Shown piece after piece: positions 26,429 to 35,740 of a DNA stretch of 64,000 nucleotides. Origin of the DNA: CBDAQV01 sp965199335. Its GTDB lineage: Bacteria > Pseudomonadota > Alphaproteobacteria > CALMVH01. Numbering within the stretch: position 1 is the stretch's first letter; the number at the start of each line of letters is the position of its first letter. The position numbers were made by a program, and so were the translations under genes. The DNA is taken from the NCBI GenBank assembly GCA_965199335.1, contig CBDAQZ010000004.1:310001-374000 (forward strand). Reading direction: 5' to 3'. The notes under the pieces were generated by a model, which was not told the origin of the DNA, did not search any database, and saw nothing but the letters and a program-made list of their open reading frames with translations.

Positions 26429-28378
26429 ATGTGCGGGATTGGCGGGGCCGTCTCTCTGGATCGTAGTCCGATCGAGTCCATCGACGGCGTGCTGGGCGCC
26501 ATGGGGCAGCTTCTGGCGCATCGTGGTCCGGACGGCCAGGGAAAATGGAAGGCGCCGCGCGGGGAATGCGGCCTGGTCCATCGCCGACTGTCCATCATCG
26601 ACCTTTCCGACGCCGGCCATCAGCCGATGATCGGCGAAAGCGGCCATGTCCTGACGTATAACGGCGAGATCTACAATTACCGCGAGCTTATGGACACGCT
26701 GCGCCCCGGCTGGCGTTTCAAATCCACGTCGGACAGCGAAACCATCCTGGCTGCCTACGCGAAATGGGGCACGGGTTGCCTCGAGCACCTGCACGGCATG
26801 TTCGCCTTTGCCGTGTGGGACGGGGATCGCCTTTTCGCCGCCCGCGACCGCTTCGGCATCAAGCCCTTCTACTACACCGTCATCGATGGCGTCTTCTACT
26901 TCGCCTCGGAAATGAAGGCGTTGCTGCCGGTCCTGCCCGATATCGAGACCGAGCCTGCCTCGCTGGCGGAGTATCTGACGTTCCAATATACGCTGGGCGA
27001 GAAGACCCTTTTCCGCCACATCAACGTTCTCCCTCCCGGCCACGCCCTGATCGTGGAGAACGGCGCCGCCCGCATCTTCCGCTACTGGGATGTCTATTAC
27101 GACCTCGACCTCGACCACACATCGCGCTGGTTCGAGGACGAGATGCGCAGCCGCCTGCGCAAATCCGTCGAATACCATCTGCGTTCCGATGTTCCGGTGG
27201 GCAGTTATATCTCCGGCGGCATCGACTCCAGCCTTATCGCGATCATGGCGGGACGGGAGGAATCGTCGGGCAATATCGGCTTCCATGGCAAATTCACCGA
27301 CTTCCCGGGCTACGACGAAAGCCCCTATGCCGAGATTGCCGCAGCCAAGGCCGGGATAGAGCTGCACCAGATCGACATCACCGCCGACGATTTCAGGAAT
27401 TCGATCGAGAAGGTGATCTATCACCTGGATTGCCCGGTCGGCGGCCCGGGATCGTTTCCGCAGTACATGGTGTCGCAGCTTGCGGCGCGGCATGTGAAGG
27501 TTGTGCTGGGCGGACAGGGCGGCGACGAGCTGTTCGGCGGCTATGCGCGCTACCTGATCGGCTATCTGGAGCAATCCCTGGCGGCCGCCATCAACGGCAC
27601 TCACAGGAACGGGAATTTCGTCGTCACGCCGGAATCGATCATTCCCAATCTGCACTCGCTGAAGGAATACAAGCCGTTGCTGGCGCAGTTCTTCAGCGAG
27701 GGGCTTTTCGGCCCGATCGACGAGCGTTATTTCAGATTGATCGACCGGTCCGCCGACATGACGAACGAGGTCGACTGGACATCGCTCGACCGTAGCTCCG
27801 TACTGGAAAGCTTCAGGGCGATCTTCAATTCGGAACGCAACGTGCGCAAGGAGGCCTATCTCGACTCCATGACGCATTTCGACTTCAAGTGCCTGCTGCC
27901 GGCCCTGCTGCAGGTCGAGGACCGCATGTCGATGGCGCATGGGCTGGAGGCCAGGGTGCCGCTGCTGGACGACAGCATCGTGTCCTTCGCCGCGACCCTT
28001 CCCGCCGACATCAAGTTCAAGGGCGGCGAGATGAAGCATTTCATCCGTCGCAGCTTCCGCGACGACCTTCCGAAGGAACTGGTCGAGCGCCGGGACAAGA
28101 TGGGTTTCCCCGTCCCGTTGAAGGAATGGTTCAACGGCGAGTTGCAGGATTTCGTCGGCGACGTGTTCTCGACCCAGCGATCCAAGGCGCGGCCCTATTT
28201 CAACAGCGAGGCCATCCTGGCCAATTTCGGCAAGGAACGCGCCTTCTCGCGCAAGACCTGGGGGCTGCTGAGCCTGGAATTGTGGCATTCGCAATTCCAT
28301 GACCGGGCGGCGGCCTACCGGCACATGATCAGGGAACCTGACATCCAGCCGCCGTCATTCGTGACGGAGACGGCATAG
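26429..28378 (+). CDS. asnB: Glutamine-dependent asparagine-synthase-type amidotransferase
   Basis: A 649-residue class II glutamine amidotransferase. The N-terminal nucleophile is Cys2 (MCGIGG), and the glutaminase domain shows AHRGPDGQG and YNGEIYNY. The synthase domain has the ATP-binding loop SGGIDSS and GGQGGDELFGGY. True asparagine synthase uses aspartate, but homologues in O-antigen loci (WbpS-like; one in the Bordetella wbm locus) amidate uronic acids. It opens a six-gene plus-strand operon of sugar genes and sits opposite a uronic-acid operon, so amidation of the diacetamido uronic acid is the favoured role. That assignment is inference; cellular asparagine synthesis cannot be excluded. 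AGGAG precedes the ATG. Confidence 0.85.
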   Translation: MCGIGGAVSLDRSPIESIDGVLGAMGQLLAHRGPDGQGKWKAPRGECGLVHRRLSIIDLSDAGHQPMIGESGHVLTYNGEIYNYRELMDTLRPGWRFKSTSDSETILAAYAKWGTGCLEHLHGMFAFAVWDGDRLFAARDRFGIKPFYYTVIDGVFYFASEMKALLPVLPDIETEPASLAEYLTFQYTLGEKTLFRHINVLPPGHALIVENGAARIFRYWDVYYDLDLDHTSRWFEDEMRSRLRKSVEYHLRSDVPVGSYISGGIDSSLIAIMAGREESSGNIGFHGKFTDFPGYDESPYAEIAAAKAGIELHQIDITADDFRNSIEKVIYHLDCPVGGPGSFPQYMVSQLAARHVKVVLGGQGGDELFGGYARYLIGYLEQSLAAAINGTHRNGNFVVTPESIIPNLHSLKEYKPLLAQFFSEGLFGPIDERYFRLIDRSADMTNEVDWTSLDRSSVLESFRAIFNSERNVRKEAYLDSMTHFDFKCLLPALLQVEDRMSMAHGLEARVPLLDDSIVSFAATLPADIKFKGGEMKHFIRRSFRDDLPKELVERRDKMGFPVPLKEWFNGELQDFVGDVFSTQRSKARPYFNSEAILANFGKERAFSRKTWGLLSLELWHSQFHDRAAAYRHMIREPDIQPPSFVTETA

Positions 28379-28442
28379 CGGGCGGCCTTTCCTCCCCCGG
28401 ATGCATCGTGTAGTGATTGGGCAAATACGGAGTGATCGAGAA

Positions 28443-29381
28443 ATGCGCGTTTATATAACGGGGGCCTGCGGCCAGGTCGGATCGCACGTGGCCGAGATGA
28501 TGCTCGCCAGGGGCGACGAGGTCTTCGGGATCGACAACCTGGCAACGGGCCGGGCGGAACACCTGAAGGCGCAGGACGGGCTGCAGCTTGTGACCGGCAG
28601 TATAGCGGACCGCGAACTGGTGACGAAGACGATCGAGGAATTCCATCCCGACGCGATCGTTCATACCGCTGCCTCCTACAAGGATCCCGACGATTATTAT
28701 AACGACGCGCTGACCAATTGCGTCGGCATGGCAAATCTGGTCCAGGCGGCGAAGGCGAACGGCGTAAAGCGGTTCATCTATTTCCAGACCGCCCTGTGCT
28801 ATGGCGTGAAGCCGCTGCAGCAGCCCATTTCGCTGGATCATCCCAAATTCCCGGGCAACAGCAGTTATGCCATTTCCAAGACCGCGGCCGAGGATTACCT
28901 CGAACTGTCCCGACTGGATTACGTGACGTTCCGTCTGGCCAACGTGATTGGCCCGCGCAACACCAGCGGCCCCCTGCCGATCTTCTTCCAGCGCCTGCGC
29001 GAGGGGAAGAAATGCTTCGTCACCACGGCACGGCGCGACTTCGTTTTCGTCAAGGACCTGGCGCGAACGGTGGTGCGGGCGGCGGACGGCACCGGCCAGG
29101 GCACCTATCACTTCTCGTCCGGCAGCGATGTCGCGATCAAGCAGCTCTATGACGAGGTCGTGACGGCGCTGAAGCTGAACGATTATCCCGAGCCCGAGAT
29201 CAGGGAACTGGGCCCGGACGACGCGCCGACGATCCTGCTGGACCCTGCGCGCACCTTCGCCGATTTCGGCGACCCGCAATTCACTCCGCTTTCCGAAACC
29301 GTGCGCCAGGCCGTGGACTACTATATGGAATACGGTGTAACCGGGGCGTACACGCATCTGAAGCACGCGGAACAGAAGTGA
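28443..29381 (+). CDS. NAD-dependent sugar epimerase/dehydratase, SDR 1 of 3
   Basis: A 312-residue extended SDR. MRVYITGACGQVGSH is the NAD-binding turn; VHTAASYKDPDDY and SSYAISKTAAEDYLEL supply the active-site region with the YxxxK pair (YAISK). RLANVIGPRNTSGPLP is typical of nucleotide-sugar epimerases. It probably acts on the UDP-diacetamido uronic acid, for example as a C4 or C5 epimerase. The trio resembles the SDR trio of the Bordetella wbm O-antigen locus. The ATG at 28443 has GGAGTGATCGAG upstream. Its stop overlaps the next start (GTGA). Confidence 0.85.
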   Translation: MRVYITGACGQVGSHVAEMMLARGDEVFGIDNLATGRAEHLKAQDGLQLVTGSIADRELVTKTIEEFHPDAIVHTAASYKDPDDYYNDALTNCVGMANLVQAAKANGVKRFIYFQTALCYGVKPLQQPISLDHPKFPGNSSYAISKTAAEDYLELSRLDYVTFRLANVIGPRNTSGPLPIFFQRLREGKKCFVTTARRDFVFVKDLARTVVRAADGTGQGTYHFSSGSDVAIKQLYDEVVTALKLNDYPEPEIRELGPDDAPTILLDPARTFADFGDPQFTPLSETVRQAVDYYMEYGVTGAYTHLKHAEQK

Positions 29382-30319
29382 AGATACTTATCACCGGGGG
29401 CGCGGGATGCCTGGGCTCGAACCTGGTCGAGCATTATCTGCCGCAAGGGCATGAGATCCTGGTCATCGACAATTTCGCGACCGGCAAGCGCGAACTGGTT
29501 CCCGCTATCGACGGCCTTTCGCTGATCGAAGGCTCGGTCGCCGATGGCGCACTGGTGCAGCGGGCGTTTGCCGGCTTCAAGCCCGATATCGTCATCCATG
29601 CCGCCGCATCCTACAAGGACCCGGATGCATGGGACGAGGATGTCGCGACCAATATCCTGGGCAGCGCCAATGTCGGACGCGCCGCAAGCGCCGTTGGCGT
29701 TAAGCGCCTGGTCAACCTGCAGACAAATCTGTGCTACGGCAGGCCGCTGACGCTTCCCGTTCCCGTCGATCATCCGCTGGCGCCGTTCAGCAGCTACGCG
29801 ATCAGCAAGACCGCGGGCGAGCAGTTCCTGATGCTGAGCGGGGTACCGACGGTTTCGTTGCGCCTTGCCAACGTCCTGGGTCCGCGGCTTGCGATCGGAC
29901 CGTTGCCGACCTTCTACAAGCGCCTCAAGCAGGGGCAGAAATGCTTCTGCTCAGACACCGCCCGCGACTTCATGGACATGAGCGATTTCCTGGCCTTCAT
30001 GGACCGCGTCATCGTTCCGGACGCGCCCACCGGCATATTCAACCTCGCCTCGGGCCAAGCGCATACGATCAAGGAAATCTACGATCTGGTCGCAACGCAT
30101 CTGGGCATGGAAGCAGGGGACGTTCCGATCGTACCACCCGCCGCCGACGATGTCGCGGTCATGACGCTGGACCCGTCTCTGGCCCTACGCACGTTCGACT
30201 TCGCCCTGAAAGTCGACTTCGCGCAGGCCGTGGCGCGCCAGCTGGAATGGTACGACCGTCATGGCGTGACCGACGTCTTCTCGCATCTGCATGTCCCGAC
30301 GGAAGCGGTCGATGCCTGA
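29378..30319 (+). CDS. NAD-dependent sugar epimerase/dehydratase, SDR 2 of 3
   Basis: A 313-residue extended SDR that is a clear paralogue of the preceding gene: ILITGGAGCLGSNLVEHYL, HAAASYKDPDAWDED, SSYAISKTAGEQFL and RLANVLGPRLAIGPLP align along its length. The GTG start overlaps the previous stop by four bases, so translation is coupled. The active-site Tyr and Lys are present (YAISK). Duplication and specialisation for successive steps on the same nucleotide sugar is a reasonable inference. The exact reaction is unknown. Confidence 0.85.
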   Translation: MKILITGGAGCLGSNLVEHYLPQGHEILVIDNFATGKRELVPAIDGLSLIEGSVADGALVQRAFAGFKPDIVIHAAASYKDPDAWDEDVATNILGSANVGRAASAVGVKRLVNLQTNLCYGRPLTLPVPVDHPLAPFSSYAISKTAGEQFLMLSGVPTVSLRLANVLGPRLAIGPLPTFYKRLKQGQKCFCSDTARDFMDMSDFLAFMDRVIVPDAPTGIFNLASGQAHTIKEIYDLVATHLGMEAGDVPIVPPAADDVAVMTLDPSLALRTFDFALKVDFAQAVARQLEWYDRHGVTDVFSHLHVPTEAVDA

Positions 30320-31367
30320 CAATTTCTTTGCCGGCAAGAATATTCTCATCGTCGGGGGCGCCGGTTTTGTCGGCAGCAATCTGGCGCTGAAAATTCTCGA
30401 GCACGATCCGGCCCGGCTGGTCATCGTCGATAATTTTCTTTCCTCCGATGCCAGCAACGTACCGCTCGACCGGCGCGTCCAGTTCATCCTGGGATCGATC
30501 GCCGACGACCGGGTTCTGGCGAAACTGCCGGACGACCTGAACTACGTTTTCCATCTTGCCTGCTATCACGGCAACCAGTCCTCGATCGCCGATCCCATCG
30601 CGGATCACGACAATAATACGCTGACCTCGCTCAAGCTTTTCGAGCATTTCAAGAGTGTCAAATCCCTCGAGAAGGTCGTCTATGCCGCGGCCGCCTGCGC
30701 CGTTGCCGAGAAGACCTACGACGAGGCGCAGGCGACTACCGAAGACCAGCCTGTCACCCTGTATCACGACAGCCCCTATTCGATCTCGAAGATCATCGGC
30801 GAGCTGTACGGCAATTTCTATTTCCGCCAGCACGGCCTGCCCTTCGTGAAGGCGCGGTTCTCGAACGTCTATGGCCCACGCGAAATCCTAGGCGCGGGCC
30901 AGTGGCGTGGCACGGTGCATACGGTCTGGCGTAACGTCATCCCCTCCTTCGTCTGGCGCTCGCTGGCGGCCGAGGCTTTGCCGCTGGATAACGGCGGCCA
31001 GACCAGCCGCGACTTCATCTTTGTCGAGGACATGGCAAGGGGATTGATGGCGGCGGCGCAGAACGGCCTGCCGGGCGAAATCTACAATCTGGCGACGGGC
31101 CGCGAGGTCAGCATCCTGGAAATCGCCGGCCTGATCAACGGCCTGACCGGCAACACCACGCCCTTCGACCTGAAGCCGAAACGCGACTGGGACAATTCGG
31201 GCAAGCGCTTCGCATCGACCGAGAAATCGGCGCGCGAGCTGGGCTTCACGGCCGCGATGCCGATCGAGGAAGGCCTGAAGCGGACGGTGGACTGGACCAG
31301 GGCCAACGCCGTCACGATCCAGCGCTGCATCGACCAGCACCGCCTGTTCATGACCAGCTTCGGCTGA
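30312..31367 (+). CDS. NAD-dependent sugar epimerase/dehydratase, SDR 3 of 3
   Basis: A 351-residue extended SDR, more distant from the first two. NILIVGGAGFVGSNLALKIL binds NAD; HLACYHGNQSS and SPYSISKIIGELYG give the active-site region (YSISK); RFSNVYGPREILG and RDFIFVEDMARG resemble UDP-glucose 4-epimerase-like enzymes. Its ATG lies eight bases inside the preceding gene, with GGA upstream. It is probably a C4 epimerase or dehydratase for the same pathway. With the previous two genes it forms a tight three-SDR cassette. Confidence 0.85.
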   Translation: MPDNFFAGKNILIVGGAGFVGSNLALKILEHDPARLVIVDNFLSSDASNVPLDRRVQFILGSIADDRVLAKLPDDLNYVFHLACYHGNQSSIADPIADHDNNTLTSLKLFEHFKSVKSLEKVVYAAAACAVAEKTYDEAQATTEDQPVTLYHDSPYSISKIIGELYGNFYFRQHGLPFVKARFSNVYGPREILGAGQWRGTVHTVWRNVIPSFVWRSLAAEALPLDNGGQTSRDFIFVEDMARGLMAAAQNGLPGEIYNLATGREVSILEIAGLINGLTGNTTPFDLKPKRDWDNSGKRFASTEKSARELGFTAAMPIEEGLKRTVDWTRANAVTIQRCIDQHRLFMTSFG

Positions 31368-31372
31368 CCGAC

Positions 31373-34147
31373 ATGCCGCAAAAACGCACCGATACGAAGA
31401 CCCTGTCGCCCCGCCAGGGAGGCGGCCAGGTCAAGCGCCGGCCCGAGAGAATGCTGCTGATCTGCTATTACGATCCGCGCGGCATATCGACGGTGCGCGA
31501 GACGGTCGCCTTCATGCAGGCCTGCTCGCGCTTCCCGGTCACCATCCTGAACATGTACGAGCATCGCCATAGCGAAGGCCATCTGTCGCTGGCGCCGAGC
31601 ATCGACCTCGACAGTTTTTCAGGCGTCATTATCCATAACACCGTCAGCTACGTGCCGGCGGCGCTGTGGTCTCTGGACCAGTTCACGACGCGCAAGCTGA
31701 AGGATTTCGTCGGCGTCAAGGTGATCATGAAGCAGGATGAGAATCACGAGCTTCACAAGGTCGTCGATTATATCGGCAAGACCGGCTTCAACCTGATCCT
31801 GACCGTCCTGCCCGACGAGGCGGTTCCGCTGGTCTATCCCGAACGGATCGTCGGCAGGCCACGTTTCTACCGCATGCTGACGGGCTACATAACGCCGACC
31901 CTGCGCGCGATCGATCCGAATGCCGGCGACCGGGCGATCGATATCGGCTATCGCGGTTCCCTGCAGTCGCTGTCGTTCGGCAGGCTTGCCTATGAAAAGC
32001 GCAAGATCGGCGAGGATCTGCTTGGGCTGCTCGCCGATAGCGGACTGGTCCTGGATATCTCGAGCCGGTGGGAGGACAGGTTCGGCGGCGATGCCTGGTT
32101 TTCCTTCCTGTCGTCCAGCAAGGCGACCCTGGGGGCGGAATCGGGCGCGAGCCTGTTCGACCTTGACGGCGACCTTGACGCTCGCATCGCGGCGATCCTG
32201 GCCGAGCTCGGGCCGGAGCAACTGGATGCCGAATATGCCGAAGCCTATCTGGGGCGGTTGCAGGACCTGGAAGACAACGTTCATTACCACCAGATCTCGC
32301 CGCGCCATTTCGAGGCGATCGCCTGCGGCACGATCCAGCTGCTCTACCCCGGCACGTATTCGGGAATCCTGGCGAAGGACCGGCATTATTTTTCGCTCGA
32401 GCGCGATTATTCCAACCTGGACGAGGCGGTCGCGCTGATCCGCGACGATACGCGCCGCAAGTCGATGGCGGCAACCGCCTACGAGGAAATCATCCTCGAC
32501 CGTACCTACTGGATCGAGACGTTTGTCGACACGTTCGACAATCTGGTCGAGGAGATCTGCGCGGAAAAGAATGTCCTGCAACATTCGCTTTCCAAACCTG
32601 CCGGCAAGGCACGAAACATATTGCTGCTGGCGGCGCAGGATCCAAAGCACGATCCCAGGCACCGCTGGGTGGAAGAGATGGCGGCGGCTGGCAGCATCGT
32701 CCATCAGCTTGGCATCGCTCCTGCCGGCAACGCGGCAGATCTGCGAACCGGACCGCGCGGCGGCCTGGACTGGGCAGTTGCAAAACGGCAATGGAAAAGA
32801 GGCGGCGCCATTGCATGGTATCCGTATGCCTCGCACAATACGGCCGGAACCGCCGCCCTGCAGGAACTGGCATTCCTGGAAGCCGCGACCGCATTGCAAG
32901 GCCCCGAATTCCGCACCCTGTTTTCAGCGCCGGCCAGCTCGCAGACCATCGGTGACTGGTGGTGGCACCTGCGGGACATTCTGGACATCACGATGACGCT
33001 GGTCGATACGGCGGCAAAGATGCGCGGCGTGCACGCGATCGTCGCATCGGACCTGCACGCGCTGCCTGCGGCCTTGATCCTGAAGGCCCTGTTCGACGTG
33101 CCGGTCCTTTACGACGCGCATGAGTACATGCCCGAGATGAACCTGGCGGCACCGGAATTCCAGAAACAATTCTTTGCGGAGATCGAGACGCGGCTGGTAC
33201 AGCACACCGATTTCCGGCAGACGGTCTCGCCCGGCCTGGCAAGCATCATGTCGCAGGAATACGGCGTCGCTTTCGATACGGTGCCCAATTGCGAACCGGC
33301 GGCGAGCGCGCTGGAACCGGATTTCACGAAGGGGGGCGACCGGTGCGTCTTCCTGTTCCTGGGATTGTTCGCCGCCGGCCGTGGCATCAACCTGCTGATC
33401 GATGCCTGGCCGCATACCAATGAAAACGCCATCCTGCACCTGCAGGGTCCTGACAACGACTACAAGCGGCAGATGGTCGAACTGGCCCGGTCGTCCGGCC
33501 TGCTGGATACACGCATCTTCTTTCCCGAGCCCGTTGCCGAGGATGCCCTGATCGCCAACGCGCACAAGGCGGATGTAGGGCTGATCCCCTATGAGCCGAT
33601 CGGGACCAACCACCAGCATTGTTGCCCGAACAAGATGTCGCAATACATGGCGGCCGGCATCGCCCTGCTGGCGAACAGCACGAATTTCGTCGCCGAAACG
33701 ATTGCCGCCGCCCAGTGCGGCGTGGTCGTGAACTTCGCGCAGACGCAACGGCTGGCCACCGCCATATCGGATCTGGCGCTGAACCCGGGGCGCAGGCAGG
33801 CCTTCGCCCGGGCCGGAAATTCCTATTTCCGGTCGACATTCAACTGGAACGTCCAGAGCGAAAGCCTGAAAACCCATCTGGCGGAGATGACCCGCAGCGC
33901 CGTGCCCGAGATCCTTGCCGTCTATTCGACCGCCCTGCCGGGCACCATCGGCCCCGACGAGCCCCTGATTCCCCCCAACCTCGAGATGTCGGCAACCGTC
34001 ACTCAAAGCACGCCGGCGGAAATTGCCGCGGTGCCCGAACTGCCACGCAGGGCGACACTGCCCCACCGCGTGTGGCGACATCTTCCAAGACCCCTGAAGC
34101 AGATCGCCATGCCCTTCGCCCAGCTGATCAAGAATGCGATCAGATAA
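31373..34147 (+). CDS. Large two-domain glycosyltransferase
   Basis: A 924-residue soluble protein starting five bases after the third SDR. The N-terminal half (about 25-400) looks like a GT-B glycosyltransferase: LLICYYDPRGISTVRE near the start, and the end motif HYHQISPRHFEAIACGT, where a Glu marks the nucleotide-sugar site of GT4-like enzymes. The C-terminal half (about 415-855) is a second GT-B unit with LYDAHEYMPEMN, FLFLGLFAAGRGINLLIDAWP and NKMSQYMAAGIALLA. The last 70 residues are a basic, Pro-rich tail. It may add two sugars in succession. No membrane segments are seen. Donors are not readable from the sequence; the neighbours suggest diacetamido uronic acids. Confidence 0.8.
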   Translation: MPQKRTDTKTLSPRQGGGQVKRRPERMLLICYYDPRGISTVRETVAFMQACSRFPVTILNMYEHRHSEGHLSLAPSIDLDSFSGVIIHNTVSYVPAALWSLDQFTTRKLKDFVGVKVIMKQDENHELHKVVDYIGKTGFNLILTVLPDEAVPLVYPERIVGRPRFYRMLTGYITPTLRAIDPNAGDRAIDIGYRGSLQSLSFGRLAYEKRKIGEDLLGLLADSGLVLDISSRWEDRFGGDAWFSFLSSSKATLGAESGASLFDLDGDLDARIAAILAELGPEQLDAEYAEAYLGRLQDLEDNVHYHQISPRHFEAIACGTIQLLYPGTYSGILAKDRHYFSLERDYSNLDEAVALIRDDTRRKSMAATAYEEIILDRTYWIETFVDTFDNLVEEICAEKNVLQHSLSKPAGKARNILLLAAQDPKHDPRHRWVEEMAAAGSIVHQLGIAPAGNAADLRTGPRGGLDWAVAKRQWKRGGAIAWYPYASHNTAGTAALQELAFLEAATALQGPEFRTLFSAPASSQTIGDWWWHLRDILDITMTLVDTAAKMRGVHAIVASDLHALPAALILKALFDVPVLYDAHEYMPEMNLAAPEFQKQFFAEIETRLVQHTDFRQTVSPGLASIMSQEYGVAFDTVPNCEPAASALEPDFTKGGDRCVFLFLGLFAAGRGINLLIDAWPHTNENAILHLQGPDNDYKRQMVELARSSGLLDTRIFFPEPVAEDALIANAHKADVGLIPYEPIGTNHQHCCPNKMSQYMAAGIALLANSTNFVAETIAAAQCGVVVNFAQTQRLATAISDLALNPGRRQAFARAGNSYFRSTFNWNVQSESLKTHLAEMTRSAVPEILAVYSTALPGTIGPDEPLIPPNLEMSATVTQSTPAEIAAVPELPRRATLPHRVWRHLPRPLKQIAMPFAQLIKNAIR

Positions 34148-34151
34148 GCCT

Positions 34152-35195
34152 ATGAGCGCAACCATTCTCACAGTCGTCGGCGCGCGTCCCCAGTTCATCA
34201 AGGCCGCCCCCGTTTCCCGCGCGCTGGCCAAGGCAGGGCTGACCGAGATTTTGGTCCATACCGGCCAGCATTTCGACCACGACATGTCGGACGTCTTCTT
34301 CGACGAGCTGGGCCTTGCCGCGCCCGCGCACAACCTGGCCATCAACGATCTGCCGCACGGCGCGATGACCGGACGCATGCTGGAGAAGATCGAGGAAATC
34401 CTTTTGAAGGCGCGCCCGGACATGCTGCTTGTCTACGGCGATACCAACTCGACCCTGGCCGGGGCGCTGGCGGCGGTTAAACAGCATATCCCCGTGGCGC
34501 ATGTCGAAGCCGGACTGCGGTCCTTCAACCGCGCGATGCCGGAGGAGATAAACCGGATACTGACCGATCACGTCAGCGACCTGCTTTTCTGTCCCACTGC
34601 CACGGCCGTGGCGAATCTGGCGAAGGAAGGTATCGCGAGGGGCGTTCATGCGGTGGGCGACGTCATGTACGACGCGACGATCGCGGCGACGGCGCGCGCC
34701 GAGTCATCGCGGATCCTGGAAACCTGTGGGTTGGCGCCGGCATCCTATACCGTCGCAACTCTGCACCGCGCCGAGAACACGGATGACCGAGACCGGTTTC
34801 ACCGGATCATGGATTATCTGGAAAGGAATGCGGCAGACCGCCCCATGATCCTTGTGGCGCATCCAAGGACAGCCAAGCTTATGGAAAAACTGGGCCTTAC
34901 CGTCAGGAACGTAAGGTTGCTGAAGCCGCTGGGCTATCTGGACATGGCCCATCTGGTGCATCATTCGGCCGGCGTGTTCACCGATTCCGGCGGCCTGCAG
35001 AAAGAGGCCTATTTCCACCGCGTCCCCTGCGTCACTCTGCGCGATGAAACCGAATGGGTCGAAACCATAGACAGCGGCTGGAACCGCTTGTGGACCGAAG
35101 AGACCGAACGCCCCCGCCGGGATATCGCCGACTACGGGCAAGGCAACACGGCGGACCTGATCGCCGGCGTGCTGGCCGAGCAGCTGAGGCACTAG
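34152..35195 (+). CDS. wbpI: UDP-N-acetylglucosamine 2-epimerase family (WbpI/WecB-like)
   Basis: A 347-residue non-hydrolysing 2-epimerase. Family features include TVVGARPQFIKAAPV, VHTGQHFD, VYGDTNSTLAGALAA, HVEAGLRSFN, PEEINRILTD and TDSGGLQKEAYF. The pattern HTGQHFDHDMSDVFFDELGL resembles the WbpI/WlbD subgroup, which converts UDP-GlcNAc(3NAc)A to the mannuronic epimer. With WbpA, the WbpB/D fusion and WbpE on the other strand, this would complete the route to UDP-ManNAc(3NAc)A. The alternative is plain WecB activity giving UDP-ManNAc. ATG 34152 lies four bases after the previous stop; a longer frame would overlap that gene. Confidence 0.85.
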   Translation: MSATILTVVGARPQFIKAAPVSRALAKAGLTEILVHTGQHFDHDMSDVFFDELGLAAPAHNLAINDLPHGAMTGRMLEKIEEILLKARPDMLLVYGDTNSTLAGALAAVKQHIPVAHVEAGLRSFNRAMPEEINRILTDHVSDLLFCPTATAVANLAKEGIARGVHAVGDVMYDATIAATARAESSRILETCGLAPASYTVATLHRAENTDDRDRFHRIMDYLERNAADRPMILVAHPRTAKLMEKLGLTVRNVRLLKPLGYLDMAHLVHHSAGVFTDSGGLQKEAYFHRVPCVTLRDETEWVETIDSGWNRLWTEETERPRRDIADYGQGNTADLIAGVLAEQLRH

Positions 35196-35259
35196 CGGCT
35201 TTTGCACTAGCGGTATAAGAAGCAGGTGCCATCGCCCGCACGCCCCGAAAGGTCTTCCA

Positions 35260-35733
35260 ATGCCCGGATTGAAAACGATTGCACTCCATGCCGCGTTACT
35301 GGCCGGCCTTATCGGCCAGGCCCACGCCAGCGACCTCAGCTGCGTCAGCACCACCTTTCGGGTGCTGGGGGCCAATGACAAGGTCTGCGTCAGCGTCTTC
35401 GACGATCCCAAGGTTCCGGGCGTTGCCTGCTATATCGGCCAGGCACGTACCGGCGGCGTCAAGGGCAGCCTGGGGCTGGCGGAGGATCCGTCTCGCTTTT
35501 CGCTGACCTGCCGGCAGGTAGGCCCGATCACCACCGACATCGGCACGCTGAAGGACAAGGAATCGGTCTATTCGGAACAGACCTCGATCTTCTTCAAGCA
35601 TACCAAGGTCTATCGCCTGATCGATGCGCAGCACAACACGCTGATCTATATGGCGATCAGCGACAAGGTGATCGATGGTTCGCCGCAGAACGCGATCGCC
35701 AGCGTTTCGATCATGCCGTGGGGGCAGCACTAG
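35260..35733 (+). CDS. creA: CreA family periplasmic protein
   Basis: A 157-residue protein with a signal peptide (residues 1-23, cleavage after AHAS or nearby). The mature part matches CreA: CVSTTFRVLGANDKV, then VFDDPKVPGVACYI, ARTGGVKGSLGLAEDPS and CRQVGPI. Three or more cysteines suggest disulfides in the periplasm. In E. coli creA sits beside the creBCD genes, but its biochemical role is unknown. Here it stands alone between the polysaccharide operon and a convergent permease gene, seven bases from its end. Confidence 0.92.
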   Translation: MPGLKTIALHAALLAGLIGQAHASDLSCVSTTFRVLGANDKVCVSVFDDPKVPGVACYIGQARTGGVKGSLGLAEDPSRFSLTCRQVGPITTDIGTLKDKESVYSEQTSIFFKHTKVYRLIDAQHNTLIYMAISDKVIDGSPQNAIASVSIMPWGQH

Positions 35734-35740
35734 TCACTGG

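Noticed and set aside
26393..28324. A 643-codon minus-strand ORF opposite asnB
   Set aside because: The plus strand encodes a complete, motif-rich AsnB; the antisense frame has no recognisable domain and reflects high GC content.
35190..35220. Direct repeat CACTAGCGG after the wbpI gene as an attachment site
   Set aside because: Only nine bases, no integrase or tRNA nearby; probably chance.
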